A DNA stretch of 64,000 nucleotides from Paraliobacillus salinarum (GTDB lineage: Bacteria; Bacillota; Bacilli; Bacillales; Amphibacillaceae). Position 1 is the first letter of the stretch. Every line of letters starts with the position of its first letter. The notes under the pieces were generated by a model. The model saw nothing but the letters and a program-made list of their open reading frames with translations. It made no database searches and was not told where the DNA came from. The stretch covers positions 1-64,000 of the forward strand of contig NZ_JACEFA010000013.1 of the NCBI RefSeq assembly GCF_014083865.1. Reading direction: 5' to 3'. The translations under genes and the position numbers were made by a program. Of this stretch, positions 1 through 8,176 are shown piece by piece.

Positions 1-120
1 CAAGATGAGACTTCCCATCTTTTAGAGTAAGATCCCTCAGAGACGATGAGGTAGATAGGTTCGAGGTGGAAGCGTGGTGACACGTGCAGCTGACGAATAC
101 TAATCGATCGAGGACTTAAC
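1..120 (+). rRNA. 23S rRNA, 3' end (partial)
   Basis: The last part of a large-subunit rRNA gene that begins outside the window. The terminal stretch ending in ATCGATCGAGGACTTAAC is the typical 3' end of Bacillaceae 23S rRNA, and a 5S gene follows about 70 bp later. The exact 3' end is estimated to within a few bases. Confidence 0.95.
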
Positions 121-187
121 TATATTTAAAAATATGAATACTTGTCTGTCTTATCTAGTTTTGAAGGTACATCCTTCAAAAACAAAT

Positions 188-303
188 GTCTAGTGACAAT
201 AGCGAAGAGGTCACACCTGTTCCCATGCCGAACACAGTAGTTAAGCTCTTCAGCGCCGATGGTAGTTGGGGCCTTGCCCCTGTGAGAGTAGGCCGTCGCT
301 AGG
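188..303 (+). rRNA. rrf: 5S rRNA
   Basis: A complete 5S gene. It holds the conserved core AGCGAAGAGGTCACACC and the CCGAACACAG and GTTAAGCTCTTC segments, and its ends pair (TGTCTAGTGAC with GTCGCTAGGC). It lies between the 23S gene and the tRNA cluster, the usual rrn operon order. Ends are good to about 3 bases. Confidence 0.95.
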
Positions 304-365
304 CAAGTCTTTTAAAGTCTTTAATAAGCTTTGTGAAGCAACAAGTTCAACAAACTATTTATTGT

Positions 366-440
366 TCCACAGTAGCTCAGTGGTAGAGCAATCGGCTGTT
401 AACCGATCGGTCGTAGGTTCGAATCCTACCTGTGGAGCCA
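366..440 (+). tRNA. tRNA-Asn (GTT)
   Basis: Cloverleaf with acceptor TCCACAG/CTGTGGA, anticodon loop CTGTTAA (anticodon GTT), T loop GGTTCGAATCC and an encoded CCA. First tRNA after 5S. Confidence 0.97.
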
Positions 441-443
441 TAT

Positions 444-515
<72 letters not shown>

Positions 516-534
516 CTGTGATGAAATTTTAACT

Positions 535-609
535 GGCCCGTTGGTCAAGCGGTTAAGACACCGCCCTTTCACGGCGGTAACACGGGTTCGAATCCCGTAC
601 GGGTCACCA
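535..609 (+). tRNA. tRNA-Glu (TTC)
   Basis: Acceptor GGCCCGT/ACGGGTC, anticodon loop CTTTCAC (TTC), encoded CCA. Confidence 0.97.
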
Positions 610-612
610 TTT

Positions 613-688
613 GGAGGATTAGCTCAGCTGGGAGAGCACCTGCCTTACAAGCAGGGGGTCGCAGGTTCGAGCCCTGCATCCTCCACCA
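613..688 (+). tRNA. tRNA-Val (TAC)
   Basis: Acceptor GGAGGAT/ATCCTCC, anticodon loop CTTACAA (TAC), encoded CCA. Only three bases separate it from the upstream tRNA-Glu and from the downstream tRNA-Thr. Confidence 0.97.
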
Positions 689-691
689 TAT

Positions 692-767
<76 letters not shown>

Positions 768-786
768 GTTTTACCTTTACTAATAT

Positions 787-872
787 GGAGGGATAGCGAA
801 GTTGGCCAAACGCGGCGGACTGTAAATCCGCTCCCATCGGGTTCGTAGGTTCGAGTCCTACTCCCTCCACCA
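787..872 (+). tRNA. tRNA-Tyr (GTA)
   Basis: A class II tRNA of 86 nt with a long variable arm. Acceptor GGAGGGA/TCCCTCC, anticodon loop CTGTAAA (GTA), encoded CCA. Confidence 0.97.
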
Positions 873-917
873 TTTTTATATTAATGTATTAACAGTGATA
901 AAACACTGTTATTTTAT

Positions 918-992
918 TGGGCTATAGCCAAGCGGTAAGGCAACGGTTTTTGGTACCGTCATGCGCTGGTTCGAATCCAGCTAGCCCAGCCA
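918..992 (+). tRNA. tRNA-Gln (TTG)
   Basis: Acceptor TGGGCTA/TAGCCCA, anticodon loop TTTTGGT (TTG), encoded CCA. Confidence 0.97.
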
Positions 993-998
993 TTTTGT

Positions 999-1074
999 GA
1001 GCCATTAGCTCAGTTGGTAGAGCATCTGACTTTTAATCAGAGGGTCGGAGGTTCGAATCCTCCATGGCTCACCA
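999..1074 (+). tRNA. tRNA-Lys (TTT)
   Basis: Acceptor GAGCCAT/ATGGCTC, anticodon loop CTTTTAA (TTT), encoded CCA. Confidence 0.97.
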
Positions 1075-1109
1075 TTTTCATACTAATACAATTAAAACAA
1101 ACACAATGC

Positions 1110-1185
1110 GGGGCCTTAGCTCAGCTGGGAGAGCGCCTGCTTTGCACGCAGGAGGTCAGCGGTTCGATCCCGCTAGGCTCCACCA
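1110..1185 (+). tRNA. tRNA-Ala (TGC)
   Basis: Acceptor GGGGCCT/AGGCTCC with one G-T pair, anticodon loop TTTGCAC (TGC), encoded CCA. Last tRNA of the cluster. No clear terminator with a T run follows at once. Confidence 0.97.
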
Positions 1186-1314
1186 TACATAATGTGTTAA
1201 GGGGATTGGACGTTATAGATAATGTTCAGTTCTTTTTTTTGGACTCTTTTGTTAGATTTAGTTGGTGAAAATTAAAATGAAATATAATACATGTTTCCTG
1301 TTCATTTAAGACAG

Positions 1315-1461
1315 CTAAGTTACCATTTGCGACGATTATAGTTGCAAACAGGTTCTTAAAAAGGTTTTAAGTTACCGTTTTAGAAAATTATAGACACTAA
1401 CGAGCTCTTAGAACAGCTTTAAGAGCCTGTGGAGATAGAAAATCTAAAATACGGTAACTTA
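1315..1461. repeat. Degenerate tandem and inverted repeat after the tRNA cluster
   Basis: Two related units of about 53 bp follow each other (roughly 1315-1367 and 1368-1421). Both begin TAAGTTACC, contain ATTATAG, and end in GTTCTTAAAAAGG or CTCTTAGAACAGC followed by TTTAAG. The second unit is also the left half of a large imperfect hairpin: 1367-1384 pairs with 1443-1461 (TAAGTTACCGT against ACGGTAACTTA), with an inner stem GCTCTTA (1404-1410) / TAAGAGC (1420-1426). The rest of the gap from tRNA-Ala to sigW is AT-rich and shows no gene. Confidence 0.6.
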
Positions 1462-1676
1462 GACCATTCGGTAACAAATAAAATTATAGATATCTTTATA
1501 TAAAAGTAATTATTAGTACAAATAGAAGTAAATGCACTAAAAAAGTGTATGTATAAGCTATCGAGCGACAACACATCACCCCCCCAAAAAAAACAACCAA
1601 AAGCTTGTATACACATTAAATGAAAAATTTGTCATAAAACCTATTGCTACATAAATTTAAATCTTTATAATAAAAA

Positions 1677-1703
1677 TGAAACCTTTTAAAAGTTATAAAC
1701 GTA
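1677..1703 (+). promoter_or_regulatory. SigW-type autoregulatory promoter
   Basis: TGAAAC at 1677-1682, 17 nt, then CGTA at 1700-1703. This fits the ECF SigW consensus (TGAAAC, about 16 nt, CGTA) and lies 40 bp before sigW, as expected for autoregulation. Confidence 0.85.
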
Positions 1704-1742
1704 AATAAATAAACCGCAACGTAAGCGGAGGTTGTTGATAAT

Positions 1743-2306
1743 ATGGACTTAAAGATTAAACAAAAAATAAAACAAGTAAAAAAAGGCGATCAATCAGCTT
1801 TTGAAGATATCGTAGCTTGTTATCAAGACAAGGTATATCAAATCTGCTTCCGTTTAATTGGGAACACACATGAAGCGGAGGATCTAGCGCAAGAAGCTTT
1901 TATTCGCGCATATGTAAATATACAGTCATACGATGATAAGCGAAAATTTTCCACATGGTTATTTCGAATTGCAACGAATGTTACGATTGATCGTATTCGT
2001 AAAAAGAAACCTGACTTTTATTTAGATGCAGAAGTAAAAGGTACGGATGGTTTAACAATGTATTCTCAACTAGCAGAAGAACAGCCATTACCCGAAGAGG
2101 AACTGGAGAGTTTAGAGCTGCAATCTTATATCCAACAACAAATCATGAGTTTACCTACTAAATATCGTACTGTGGTTGCTTTGCGTTTTGTTGATGAACT
2201 GTCTTTGGCTGAAATTAGTGAGATCTTAGACATACCAATTGCTACAGTTAAGACTAGAGTTTATAGGGGAAGAGAAGCTCTTCGGAAAAAACTTCGTGAT
2301 GTATAA
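1743..2306 (+). CDS. sigW: RNA polymerase ECF sigma factor SigW
   Basis: A 187-residue ECF sigma factor. Region 2 (about residues 20-90, with DLAQEAFIRAY and FSTWLFRIATN) binds core polymerase and the -10 element. Region 4 (about 130-185, with SLAEISEILDIPIATVKTRV) is the HTH that reads the -35 element. In Bacilli, SigW answers envelope stress, antimicrobial peptides and alkaline shock after proteolysis of RsiW. The neighbours (rsiW, cdaA, cdaR, glmM, glmS) and a SigW consensus promoter just upstream support SigW over other ECF factors. RBS GGAGG lies before the ATG. Confidence 0.95.
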   Translation: MDLKIKQKIKQVKKGDQSAFEDIVACYQDKVYQICFRLIGNTHEAEDLAQEAFIRAYVNIQSYDDKRKFSTWLFRIATNVTIDRIRKKKPDFYLDAEVKGTDGLTMYSQLAEEQPLPEEELESLELQSYIQQQIMSLPTKYRTVVALRFVDELSLAEISEILDIPIATVKTRVYRGREALRKKLRDV

Positions 2307-2321
2307 AGGGATGTGAATACA

Positions 2322-2933
2322 ATGAATTGTAGAAAAGATATGATATATTTAATGCACAAATATTTAGATGAAGAGTTAACTTTGCAGGAAGAAAAGCATT
2401 TAAGATTACATCTTCAACAATGCGAAGATTGTCAAAAATATTTTCACGAATTAACTCGTACGGATACATTAATTAGAAGTACCAGTGTGATGCAACCATC
2501 GTCGGATTTCACCCAAAATGTCATGGCTAATTTACCACAGGAAAAACGAAGATGGGGGTATATGCGATGGTTTAAAGCACACCCCGCATTAACTGCAGCC
2601 GCAATATTTTTCATTCTAATGTTTGGAAGTATTTTTTCAATTTGGGATCAACCAGGACAATTATCTGTTTCGAATGATCAAGATGTTGTCATTAAAGATG
2701 GAAAAGTGATTGTACCTGAAGGAGTTACGATTGAAGGGGATCTAGTTGTGAAAAATGTTGACTTGCAGATTGACGGTAGTGTAAATGGCAATGTCACTCT
2801 AATTAATGGCGAGCATTTAATGGCTTCTGCAGGTAACATTAGTGGTGAAATAGAACAAGTAAATCAAGTGTTCGAGTGGATGTGGTATCATATGAAAAAA
2901 TTCTCAAAAAGTATCATTGATTGGGCAAACTAA
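2322..2933 (+). CDS. rsiW: Anti-sigma-W factor RsiW
   Basis: Single-pass membrane anti-sigma factor, 203 residues. The cytosolic N-terminus carries the zinc anti-sigma motif (His30, Cys34, Cys37, with Cys3 as likely fourth ligand). The TM segment is at about residues 84-104. The extracellular part (VIVPEGVTIEGDLVVKN) resembles B. subtilis RsiW, whose cleavage by PrsW and RasP releases SigW. The ATG at 2322 is chosen because AAAGGG at 2305-2310 is 11 nt away and the MNC start places Cys3 as in RsiW homologues. A GTG at 2313 is possible but too close to the RBS. Cotranscribed with sigW. Confidence 0.93.
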   Translation: MNCRKDMIYLMHKYLDEELTLQEEKHLRLHLQQCEDCQKYFHELTRTDTLIRSTSVMQPSSDFTQNVMANLPQEKRRWGYMRWFKAHPALTAAAIFFILMFGSIFSIWDQPGQLSVSNDQDVVIKDGKVIVPEGVTIEGDLVVKNVDLQIDGSVNGNVTLINGEHLMASAGNISGEIEQVNQVFEWMWYHMKKFSKSIIDWAN

Positions 2934-2945
2934 CTAATTATAGTT

Positions 2946-2982
2946 GAACAGAGAAATCACTTCATTTCTCTGTTCTTTTTTT
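2946..2982 (+). terminator. Terminator of sigW-rsiW
   Basis: Stem GAACAGAGAAAT / ATTTCTCTGTTC (2946-2975) followed by seven T. Confidence 0.92.
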
Positions 2983-3055
2983 AAAAAATTGTTCGTCCTA
3001 TTCTTTAAATGTAACTATTTTTGTTATAATGAAACATGTGTTGTTAAAGTAATGT

Positions 3056-3085
3056 TTATCAACATTGTTTTATTTATGCTATAAT
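3056..3085 (+). promoter_or_regulatory. Promoter of cdaA-cdaR-glmM
   Basis: Extended -10: TGC directly before TATAAT (3080-3085), with a weak -35 (TTATCA, 3056-3061) 18 nt upstream. A second TATAAT at 3025-3030 has no good -35. Confidence 0.6.
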
Positions 3086-3144
3086 GTACTAAGTCATTAT
3101 TTAACAGATGGGACGATAATCAATGAGAAGAAGGAAGTGTAACC

Positions 3145-3969
3145 ATGCTTGATGGGGGAGTAGATATTTTTAAGGTTTTGCGTATTGTAGTGGATATCGC
3201 CCTTATCTGGTATGTTCTATATAAATTAATTATGCTTATCCGTGGTACGAAAGCGATTCAGTTACTAAAGGGTATTTTTGTTGTATTGGGTTTTTACCTT
3301 ATAAGTTATTTTCTGAATTTGCAAACCGTACAAGTAATAATAGAACAAGTTATTGTTTGGGGACCAGTGGCGATTATCATTTTGTTCCAGCCTGAGTTAA
3401 GACGTGCCTTAGAACAGATAGGGCGTGGCAGTTTCTTTACCCGCAATAAGAATTCTGAAGAAGAGATTTTAAATCACGTAATAGATGCAATTACTAAATC
3501 ATGTAACTACATGGGTAAGCGTCGAATAGGTGCTCTAATTACAATCGAAAGAGATACGAACATGGGAGACTTTATTCAAACAGGAATTCCTATTGATGGT
3601 CAATTAACACATCAATTATTGACAAATATTTTTGTTCCTAACACGCCGCTGCATGACGGTGCTGTAATTCTTAAACAAGATAAGATTGTTGCTGCAGCAT
3701 GTTATCTTCCGTTATCAGAGAGCCCGTTTATTTCTAAGGAACTAGGAACACGTCACAGAGCAGCGATGGGTGTCAGTGAAGTAAGTGACGCACTAACAAT
3801 TATTGTATCAGAGGAAACGGGACAAATCTCTTATACAAAAAATGGAGAGTTACATCGAGATTTAGATCAAGAAAAGTTAATGGATATGCTACGTAAGGAT
3901 TTAGAAGTTTACTTTATGAAGTCCCCTACGACAAAATCATGGACTTGGAGGGGAAAAAACAATGAATGA
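3145..3969 (+). CDS. cdaA: Diadenylate cyclase CdaA (DisA_N domain)
   Basis: Makes the second messenger c-di-AMP from two ATP at the membrane. Three N-terminal TM helices (about residues 10-80) precede the DisA_N domain. The two catalytic motifs are present: DGA at 171-173 and RHR at 203-205. The length of 274 residues is normal for CdaA. c-di-AMP controls potassium and osmolyte transport and wall homeostasis. It overlaps cdaR by 8 bp and lies upstream of glmM, the conserved Firmicutes arrangement; in B. subtilis CdaR and GlmM bind CdaA and tune its activity. Confidence 0.96.
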   Translation: MLDGGVDIFKVLRIVVDIALIWYVLYKLIMLIRGTKAIQLLKGIFVVLGFYLISYFLNLQTVQVIIEQVIVWGPVAIIILFQPELRRALEQIGRGSFFTRNKNSEEEILNHVIDAITKSCNYMGKRRIGALITIERDTNMGDFIQTGIPIDGQLTHQLLTNIFVPNTPLHDGAVILKQDKIVAAACYLPLSESPFISKELGTRHRAAMGVSEVSDALTIIVSEETGQISYTKNGELHRDLDQEKLMDMLRKDLEVYFMKSPTTKSWTWRGKNNE

Positions 3970-5197
3970 TTGGTTGAATAAACCTTGGGTTATTCGTGTG
4001 CTTTCCTTAATTTTGGCTGTGCTTATCTTTACAGTCATTCGTTTTGATAACCAAGATACTAATGGAGATGCGCTACGTTTAGATTTATTTAGTAGCTCGC
4101 AAGAAACACAAGTAGTGAATAATATGCCGATTGATGTAAAGTTAGATGATAAATATGCAGTGAGTGGTGTGCCAGACACTGCTAATGTTACATTAGAAGG
4201 AACGGTGAGCGTCGTTCAGTCTACTGCAACACAACGAAACTTTGATGTTTTTGTTGATTTGGAGGATCTAGAGCCTGGGACATATACAGTTCCGGTGGAG
4301 TATGAAGGTATTTCAGATCGATTAAATGTCACGGTCGATCCTGAATCTATTGAAGTAACTATTGAAGAAAAAGATACAGCTGAGTTTGAGGTAAAAGTAG
4401 ATTATACAAATGAGGAGTTATTAGCTCCGGGATATGAACTTCTAGAGGCAGTTGTAGAACCTTCAACTGTTCAAATAACGAGTTCCAAAAGTGTAATTGA
4501 TCGTATCTCAGTAGTAAAAGTTTTTGTCGATGTGGAAGGGATTCAAGAGTCAGTAACAATCAATGATGTGAAAATTCGAGTGTATGATAGTGAAGGTAAT
4601 GAGTTAAGTGCTAGAGTAGAGCCTGAAACGGTTGATGTAACGATCAATGTTGACAATCCAAATAAAAGTGTTCCAATAAGTGTGAAAACGGAAGGAAAGG
4701 CTCCGGACGGCATTAAGATCTCATCGATTACACCTAGTCAGGAAGAGGTACAAGTTTTTGCACCAGAAGATGACTTAGAAGGTCTTGACCAGATTGAAAC
4801 AGAAGCAATTGATTTGAGTAAAATTAAAGAAGATACTTCAATAGAAGTGAAGCTAAAGCAACCTGGGTTTGCTAAATTAGTTAATCCCAACACCATAACA
4901 GTAGATATTAAAGTAGATCGAGAAATCGAAAGAACGTTTGAGGATGTTTCGATTGATATACAAGATGTAGATAATCCATATGATGCTTCATTTGTAAAAA
5001 ATACAGATGAAGCTGTGGATTTTAAAGTAACTGGTTATGAATCTGAATTGGAAAAGCTAGAGCCTTCTGACTTTTCTTTATTTGTTGACGCATCTGGGTT
5101 AAATCCGGGAGAACATGAACTTCCAATTAAGATCAATGCTCCAAATGGTTTAAAGATTGACATATCTAGTAAAACAGTGATGATACGTATTGAATAA
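3962..5197 (+). CDS. cdaR: CdaA regulatory protein CdaR (YbbR repeats)
   Basis: Extracytoplasmic regulator of CdaA. One N-terminal TM helix (about residues 8-25) is followed by YbbR repeats to the C-terminus, with recurring motifs such as PSTVQITSSKSVID and PETVDVTINV. At 411 residues it is shorter than the B. subtilis protein (about 480), so it may have one repeat fewer. Its ATG overlaps the 3' end of cdaA, which implies translational coupling. Confidence 0.93.
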   Translation: MNDWLNKPWVIRVLSLILAVLIFTVIRFDNQDTNGDALRLDLFSSSQETQVVNNMPIDVKLDDKYAVSGVPDTANVTLEGTVSVVQSTATQRNFDVFVDLEDLEPGTYTVPVEYEGISDRLNVTVDPESIEVTIEEKDTAEFEVKVDYTNEELLAPGYELLEAVVEPSTVQITSSKSVIDRISVVKVFVDVEGIQESVTINDVKIRVYDSEGNELSARVEPETVDVTINVDNPNKSVPISVKTEGKAPDGIKISSITPSQEEVQVFAPEDDLEGLDQIETEAIDLSKIKEDTSIEVKLKQPGFAKLVNPNTITVDIKVDREIERTFEDVSIDIQDVDNPYDASFVKNTDEAVDFKVTGYESELEKLEPSDFSLFVDASGLNPGEHELPIKINAPNGLKIDISSKTVMIRIE

Positions 5198-5289
5198 CTA
5201 TTATAGTATGAAACTAACAGTGAAAGACCACACTATTAACACAGTAGCTTACATAACGTGTTTAATTAGGAACAAAGGAGAGGTACATT

Positions 5290-6639
5290 ATGGGTAAATA
5301 TTTCGGTACAGATGGAGTTCGAGGAGTTGCAAACCAAGGACTAACTCCAGAACTTGCATTTAAATTAGGCCGATTTGGAGGATATGTACTAACAAAAGAG
5401 ACAGCTAAAGCAAAAGTGCTTATTGGAAGAGATACAAGAGTGTCAGGAAGTATGTTAGAAAATGCATTAACAGCAGGACTTTTATCAATTGGAGCAGAGG
5501 TGATGCGACTAGGTGTTATTTCGACACCAGGAGTTGCGTACTTAACAAAGGCGATGAGTGCAGAAGCTGGTGTCATGATTTCTGCATCACATAATCCGGT
5601 TGAGGATAATGGTATCAAGTTTTTTGGTCCTGATGGATTCAAATTAACTGATTCTCAAGAACTGGAAATTGAAGCATTAATTGATGGAGATGTTGATGAG
5701 TTACCTCGACCAGTTGGGGCAGATATTGGTCAAATTAACGATTATTTTGAAGGCGGACAAAAGTATATTCAATACTTAAAGCAATCTGTAGATAATGATT
5801 TTGATGGTTTACATATTGCCTTAGATTGTGCACATGGATCAACATCTACTTTAGCAACACATTTATTTGCTGATTTAGAAGCGGACTTATCGACAATCGG
5901 TTCATCACCTGATGGATTGAATATTAATGATGGTGTCGGTTCCACACATCCAGAAACGCTACAAGCATTTGTTTTAGACAAAGAAGCAGATGTTGGTTTA
6001 GCCTTTGATGGTGATGGAGATCGTATTATTGCAGTTGATGAACTAGGTAACATTGTAGATGGCGATCAAATTATGTATATTTGTGCTAAATACTTAAACA
6101 GTAAAGGATTACTGAACCACTCAACGGTTGTATCTACCGTAATGAGTAACATTGGCTTCTATAAGGCGATCGAAGCAGAAGGTATGAAAAGTGATAAGAC
6201 AGCTGTAGGCGATCGTTATGTGATGGAAGAAATGCGCAAAGGCGGTTATAACCTTGGGGGTGAACAGTCTGGGCATATTATTTTCCTTGATTATATTACG
6301 ACAGGTGATGGCATGCTAACAGCGCTTCAATTAGTGAATGTCATGAAAGAGACAGGTAAGAAGCTGTCAGAACTTGCTGGTGAGATGGAGAAGTTCCCGC
6401 AAGTATTGAAGAACGTTAAAGTAATTGATAAACAACAAGCGCTTGTACACCCGCGAATTCAAGAAGTTATTGCCAAAGCAGAAGAACAAATGGGTGACGA
6501 TGGTCGCGTTTTAGTTCGTCCATCAGGAACAGAGCCATTAGTTCGTGTTATGGTAGAAGCACCTTCCATTGAGAGATGTAACGAGGTAGCGGATGAAGTC
6601 GTACAAACAATTGAAGCATTATTAGGCATGAAGGAATAG
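5290..6639 (+). CDS. glmM: Phosphoglucosamine mutase GlmM
   Basis: Converts glucosamine-6-phosphate to glucosamine-1-phosphate on the way to UDP-GlcNAc. The active-site serine loop SASHNP (Ser100 phosphorylated), the metal-binding DGDGDR (about 240-245) and the C-terminal phosphate-binding RPSGTEP are all present. The length of 449 residues is typical. The RBS AAAGGAGAGG precedes the ATG. In B. subtilis GlmM also inhibits CdaA, which fits the shared operon. Confidence 0.97.
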   Translation: MGKYFGTDGVRGVANQGLTPELAFKLGRFGGYVLTKETAKAKVLIGRDTRVSGSMLENALTAGLLSIGAEVMRLGVISTPGVAYLTKAMSAEAGVMISASHNPVEDNGIKFFGPDGFKLTDSQELEIEALIDGDVDELPRPVGADIGQINDYFEGGQKYIQYLKQSVDNDFDGLHIALDCAHGSTSTLATHLFADLEADLSTIGSSPDGLNINDGVGSTHPETLQAFVLDKEADVGLAFDGDGDRIIAVDELGNIVDGDQIMYICAKYLNSKGLLNHSTVVSTVMSNIGFYKAIEAEGMKSDKTAVGDRYVMEEMRKGGYNLGGEQSGHIIFLDYITTGDGMLTALQLVNVMKETGKKLSELAGEMEKFPQVLKNVKVIDKQQALVHPRIQEVIAKAEEQMGDDGRVLVRPSGTEPLVRVMVEAPSIERCNEVADEVVQTIEALLGMKE

Positions 6640-6642
6640 CTG

Positions 6643-6685
6643 AAAAAGGATAGTTTAGTCTTTAAGTAGACTAGCTATCCTTTTT
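6643..6685. terminator. Terminator of the cdaA-glmM operon (bidirectional)
   Basis: Stem AAAAAGGATAG / CTATCCTTTTT with an inner TAGTCT / AGACTA pair. It is A-rich on the left and T-rich on the right, so it can also serve the convergent SDR gene. Confidence 0.88.
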
Positions 6686-6714
6686 ATTATCTGTTTATTC
6701 TTACTTTTCCCTAC

Positions 6715-7581
6715 TTATGAAGATGTCCAAGCGCCACCATTGATATGAATGGCTTGTCCTGTCATATATGATGATTCATCTGATGCTAACATCACATATG
6801 GCCATGCATGCTCTGATGGCTGTCCTGGTCTTCCCATTAGCCCTTCCTGACCGAATGATTCAACGGCTTCCTCGTCAAAGCTAGATGGAATAAGAGGGGT
6901 CCATACAGGGCCTGGAGCAACAGAATTAGCGCGTATGCCTTTTTGAGCAAGGTTTTGTGCAATGCTACGTGTGAAGGCAGTTACTGCACCTTTTGTTGCA
7001 GTATAATCAATTAAAATGCCATTACCTTTATAAGCATTAATGGAAGAAGTGTTGATAATAGAATCACCAGCCTGCATATGTTTAACCGCAGCTTTTGTTA
7101 AGTAAAATTGTGAGAAGAAATTTGTTTGAAACACTTCTTCAAATTGTTCATTGGGAATATCCAATATGTCCTCCTTCACGTATTGAATGGCAGCATTATT
7201 AACAAGAATATTCAATTTCCCAAAATAATTAACTGTCTTTTCTACTAAAGAGACACAATGATCTGGGTCTTTAATATCTCCTGGTAATAGAATGCATTCA
7301 CCGCCATATTCTTCAACAAGTTTTTTTGTTTCGACGGCGTCACTATTCTCATCTAAATAGGAAATAGCTACATTTGCACCTTCCTTAGCGTATAGAATAG
7401 CAACAGCACGGCCAATGCCGCTGTCTCCACCTGTAATTAATGCTACTTTTCCTTTTAATTTATCTGATCCTTTGTAATCCAAAGGCTGATGAGGTAAAGG
7501 GTTCATTTCAGATTCAATACCAGGCTGTCTATTTTGTTTTTGCTTCGGTGTTGCTCCTTTTTGCATTTCAGTTGGTTTCAT
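6715..7581 (-). CDS. SDR family oxidoreductase (general stress YdaD/YhxC type)
   Basis: Short-chain dehydrogenase of 288 residues with an N-terminal extension of about 45 residues before the Rossmann fold. The dinucleotide loop TGGDSGIG, the structural NNAA motif (LVNNAAIQY) and the catalytic YTATK are present. The long N-terminus with QNRQPGIESEM and the C-terminal GQAIHINGG are typical of the YdaD/Gsp39/YhxC subgroup, which in B. subtilis belongs to the general stress response. The substrate is not known. RBS AAGGAGG precedes the ATG. Monocistronic. Confidence 0.9.
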   Translation of the reverse strand: MKPTEMQKGATPKQKQNRQPGIESEMNPLPHQPLDYKGSDKLKGKVALITGGDSGIGRAVAILYAKEGANVAISYLDENSDAVETKKLVEEYGGECILLPGDIKDPDHCVSLVEKTVNYFGKLNILVNNAAIQYVKEDILDIPNEQFEEVFQTNFFSQFYLTKAAVKHMQAGDSIINTSSINAYKGNGILIDYTATKGAVTAFTRSIAQNLAQKGIRANSVAPGPVWTPLIPSSFDEEAVESFGQEGLMGRPGQPSEHAWPYVMLASDESSYMTGQAIHINGGAWTSS

Positions 7582-7633
7582 AATAATCCTCCTTATGAAT
7601 TTTTTGTTTCTTATTTGAATTATTAGTACTGTT

Positions 7634-7659
7634 CTATCCTGTTTTTCTGAAAATAAAAC
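7634..7659 (-). promoter_or_regulatory. SigB-like promoter of the SDR gene
   Basis: On the minus strand: GTTTTA, 14 nt, GGATAG. This is close to the SigB consensus GTTTAA-N12-15-GGGTAT, 50 bp before the start codon. Confidence 0.5.
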
Positions 7660-7821
7660 TGTTTTCTAGAAATTGTTATAGGATTTAAAAATTTCCGTTA
7701 TATTGTTTCGTGATTGAAACAGTTGAATAGCAATGATTACACTCACGATCAGTGAGTAGATGTCATATATTATAATGCCGAGAAATGATTGAAAAGATAC
7801 GAATGACATGTAAAAAAAAGA

Positions 7822-7850
7822 TTGCTAGCAAAAACTTTCTCGGTTAAAAT
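7822..7850 (+). promoter_or_regulatory. SigA-type promoter of glmS
   Basis: TTGCTA (7822-7827), 17 nt, TAAAAT (7845-7850). Transcription would start near 7857 and include the whole ribozyme. The 240 bp between this and the SDR gene hold only a short palindrome, ACTCAC/GTGAGT at 7741-7757. Confidence 0.65.
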
Positions 7851-7920
7851 AGAAATTGTTCTTTTTCAAAAGAATGTTCATTCAAGCATAGAAAGGTGGA
7901 TCGTTAAACGAAAAGTAATA

Positions 7921-8068
7921 CAAGCGCCTGAACTATTTTTCGAGCGGTGAAAAATAGTTGACGAGGTGGAGGTTCATTCGAATTAAGTCGGCGGGTACCT
8001 CCCGGTTGCACACATCTCCAACCGATAGGCTATTATTCGAAAACAATGAGGCGACTCGTTGTACAAGG
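7921..8068 (+). ncRNA. glmS ribozyme riboswitch
   Basis: The catalytic riboswitch that cleaves its own mRNA when glucosamine-6-phosphate binds. The core GCGCCTGAACTATTTTTCG, the GACGAGGTGGAGGTT segment and the GCGGGTACCTCCCGG pseudoknot region match the B. subtilis ribozyme closely. The 3' P4 hairpin CAATGAGGCGACTCGTTG closes it. Cleavage is expected between A7923 and G7924. The 5' OH fragment is known to be degraded by RNase J1, which shuts off glmS. Confidence 0.96.
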
Positions 8069-8176
8069 ATAATGGTAGATGATGATAATAACATCATGAG
8101 AAAGGGGCAAATAAACGCCCCGATGTATAACAGGTTTCGTTTGTTTGCCTCTTTCATATTTTAGGAGGAAAACGAA

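Noticed and set aside
3025-3030. A first TATAAT upstream of cdaA
   Set aside because: No -35 hexamer at 16-18 nt; the extended -10 at 3077-3085 is a better promoter.
7741-7757. ACTCAC/GTGAGT palindrome upstream of glmS
   Set aside because: It is short, far from the promoter and not linked to a regulator in the window; not enough to call an operator.
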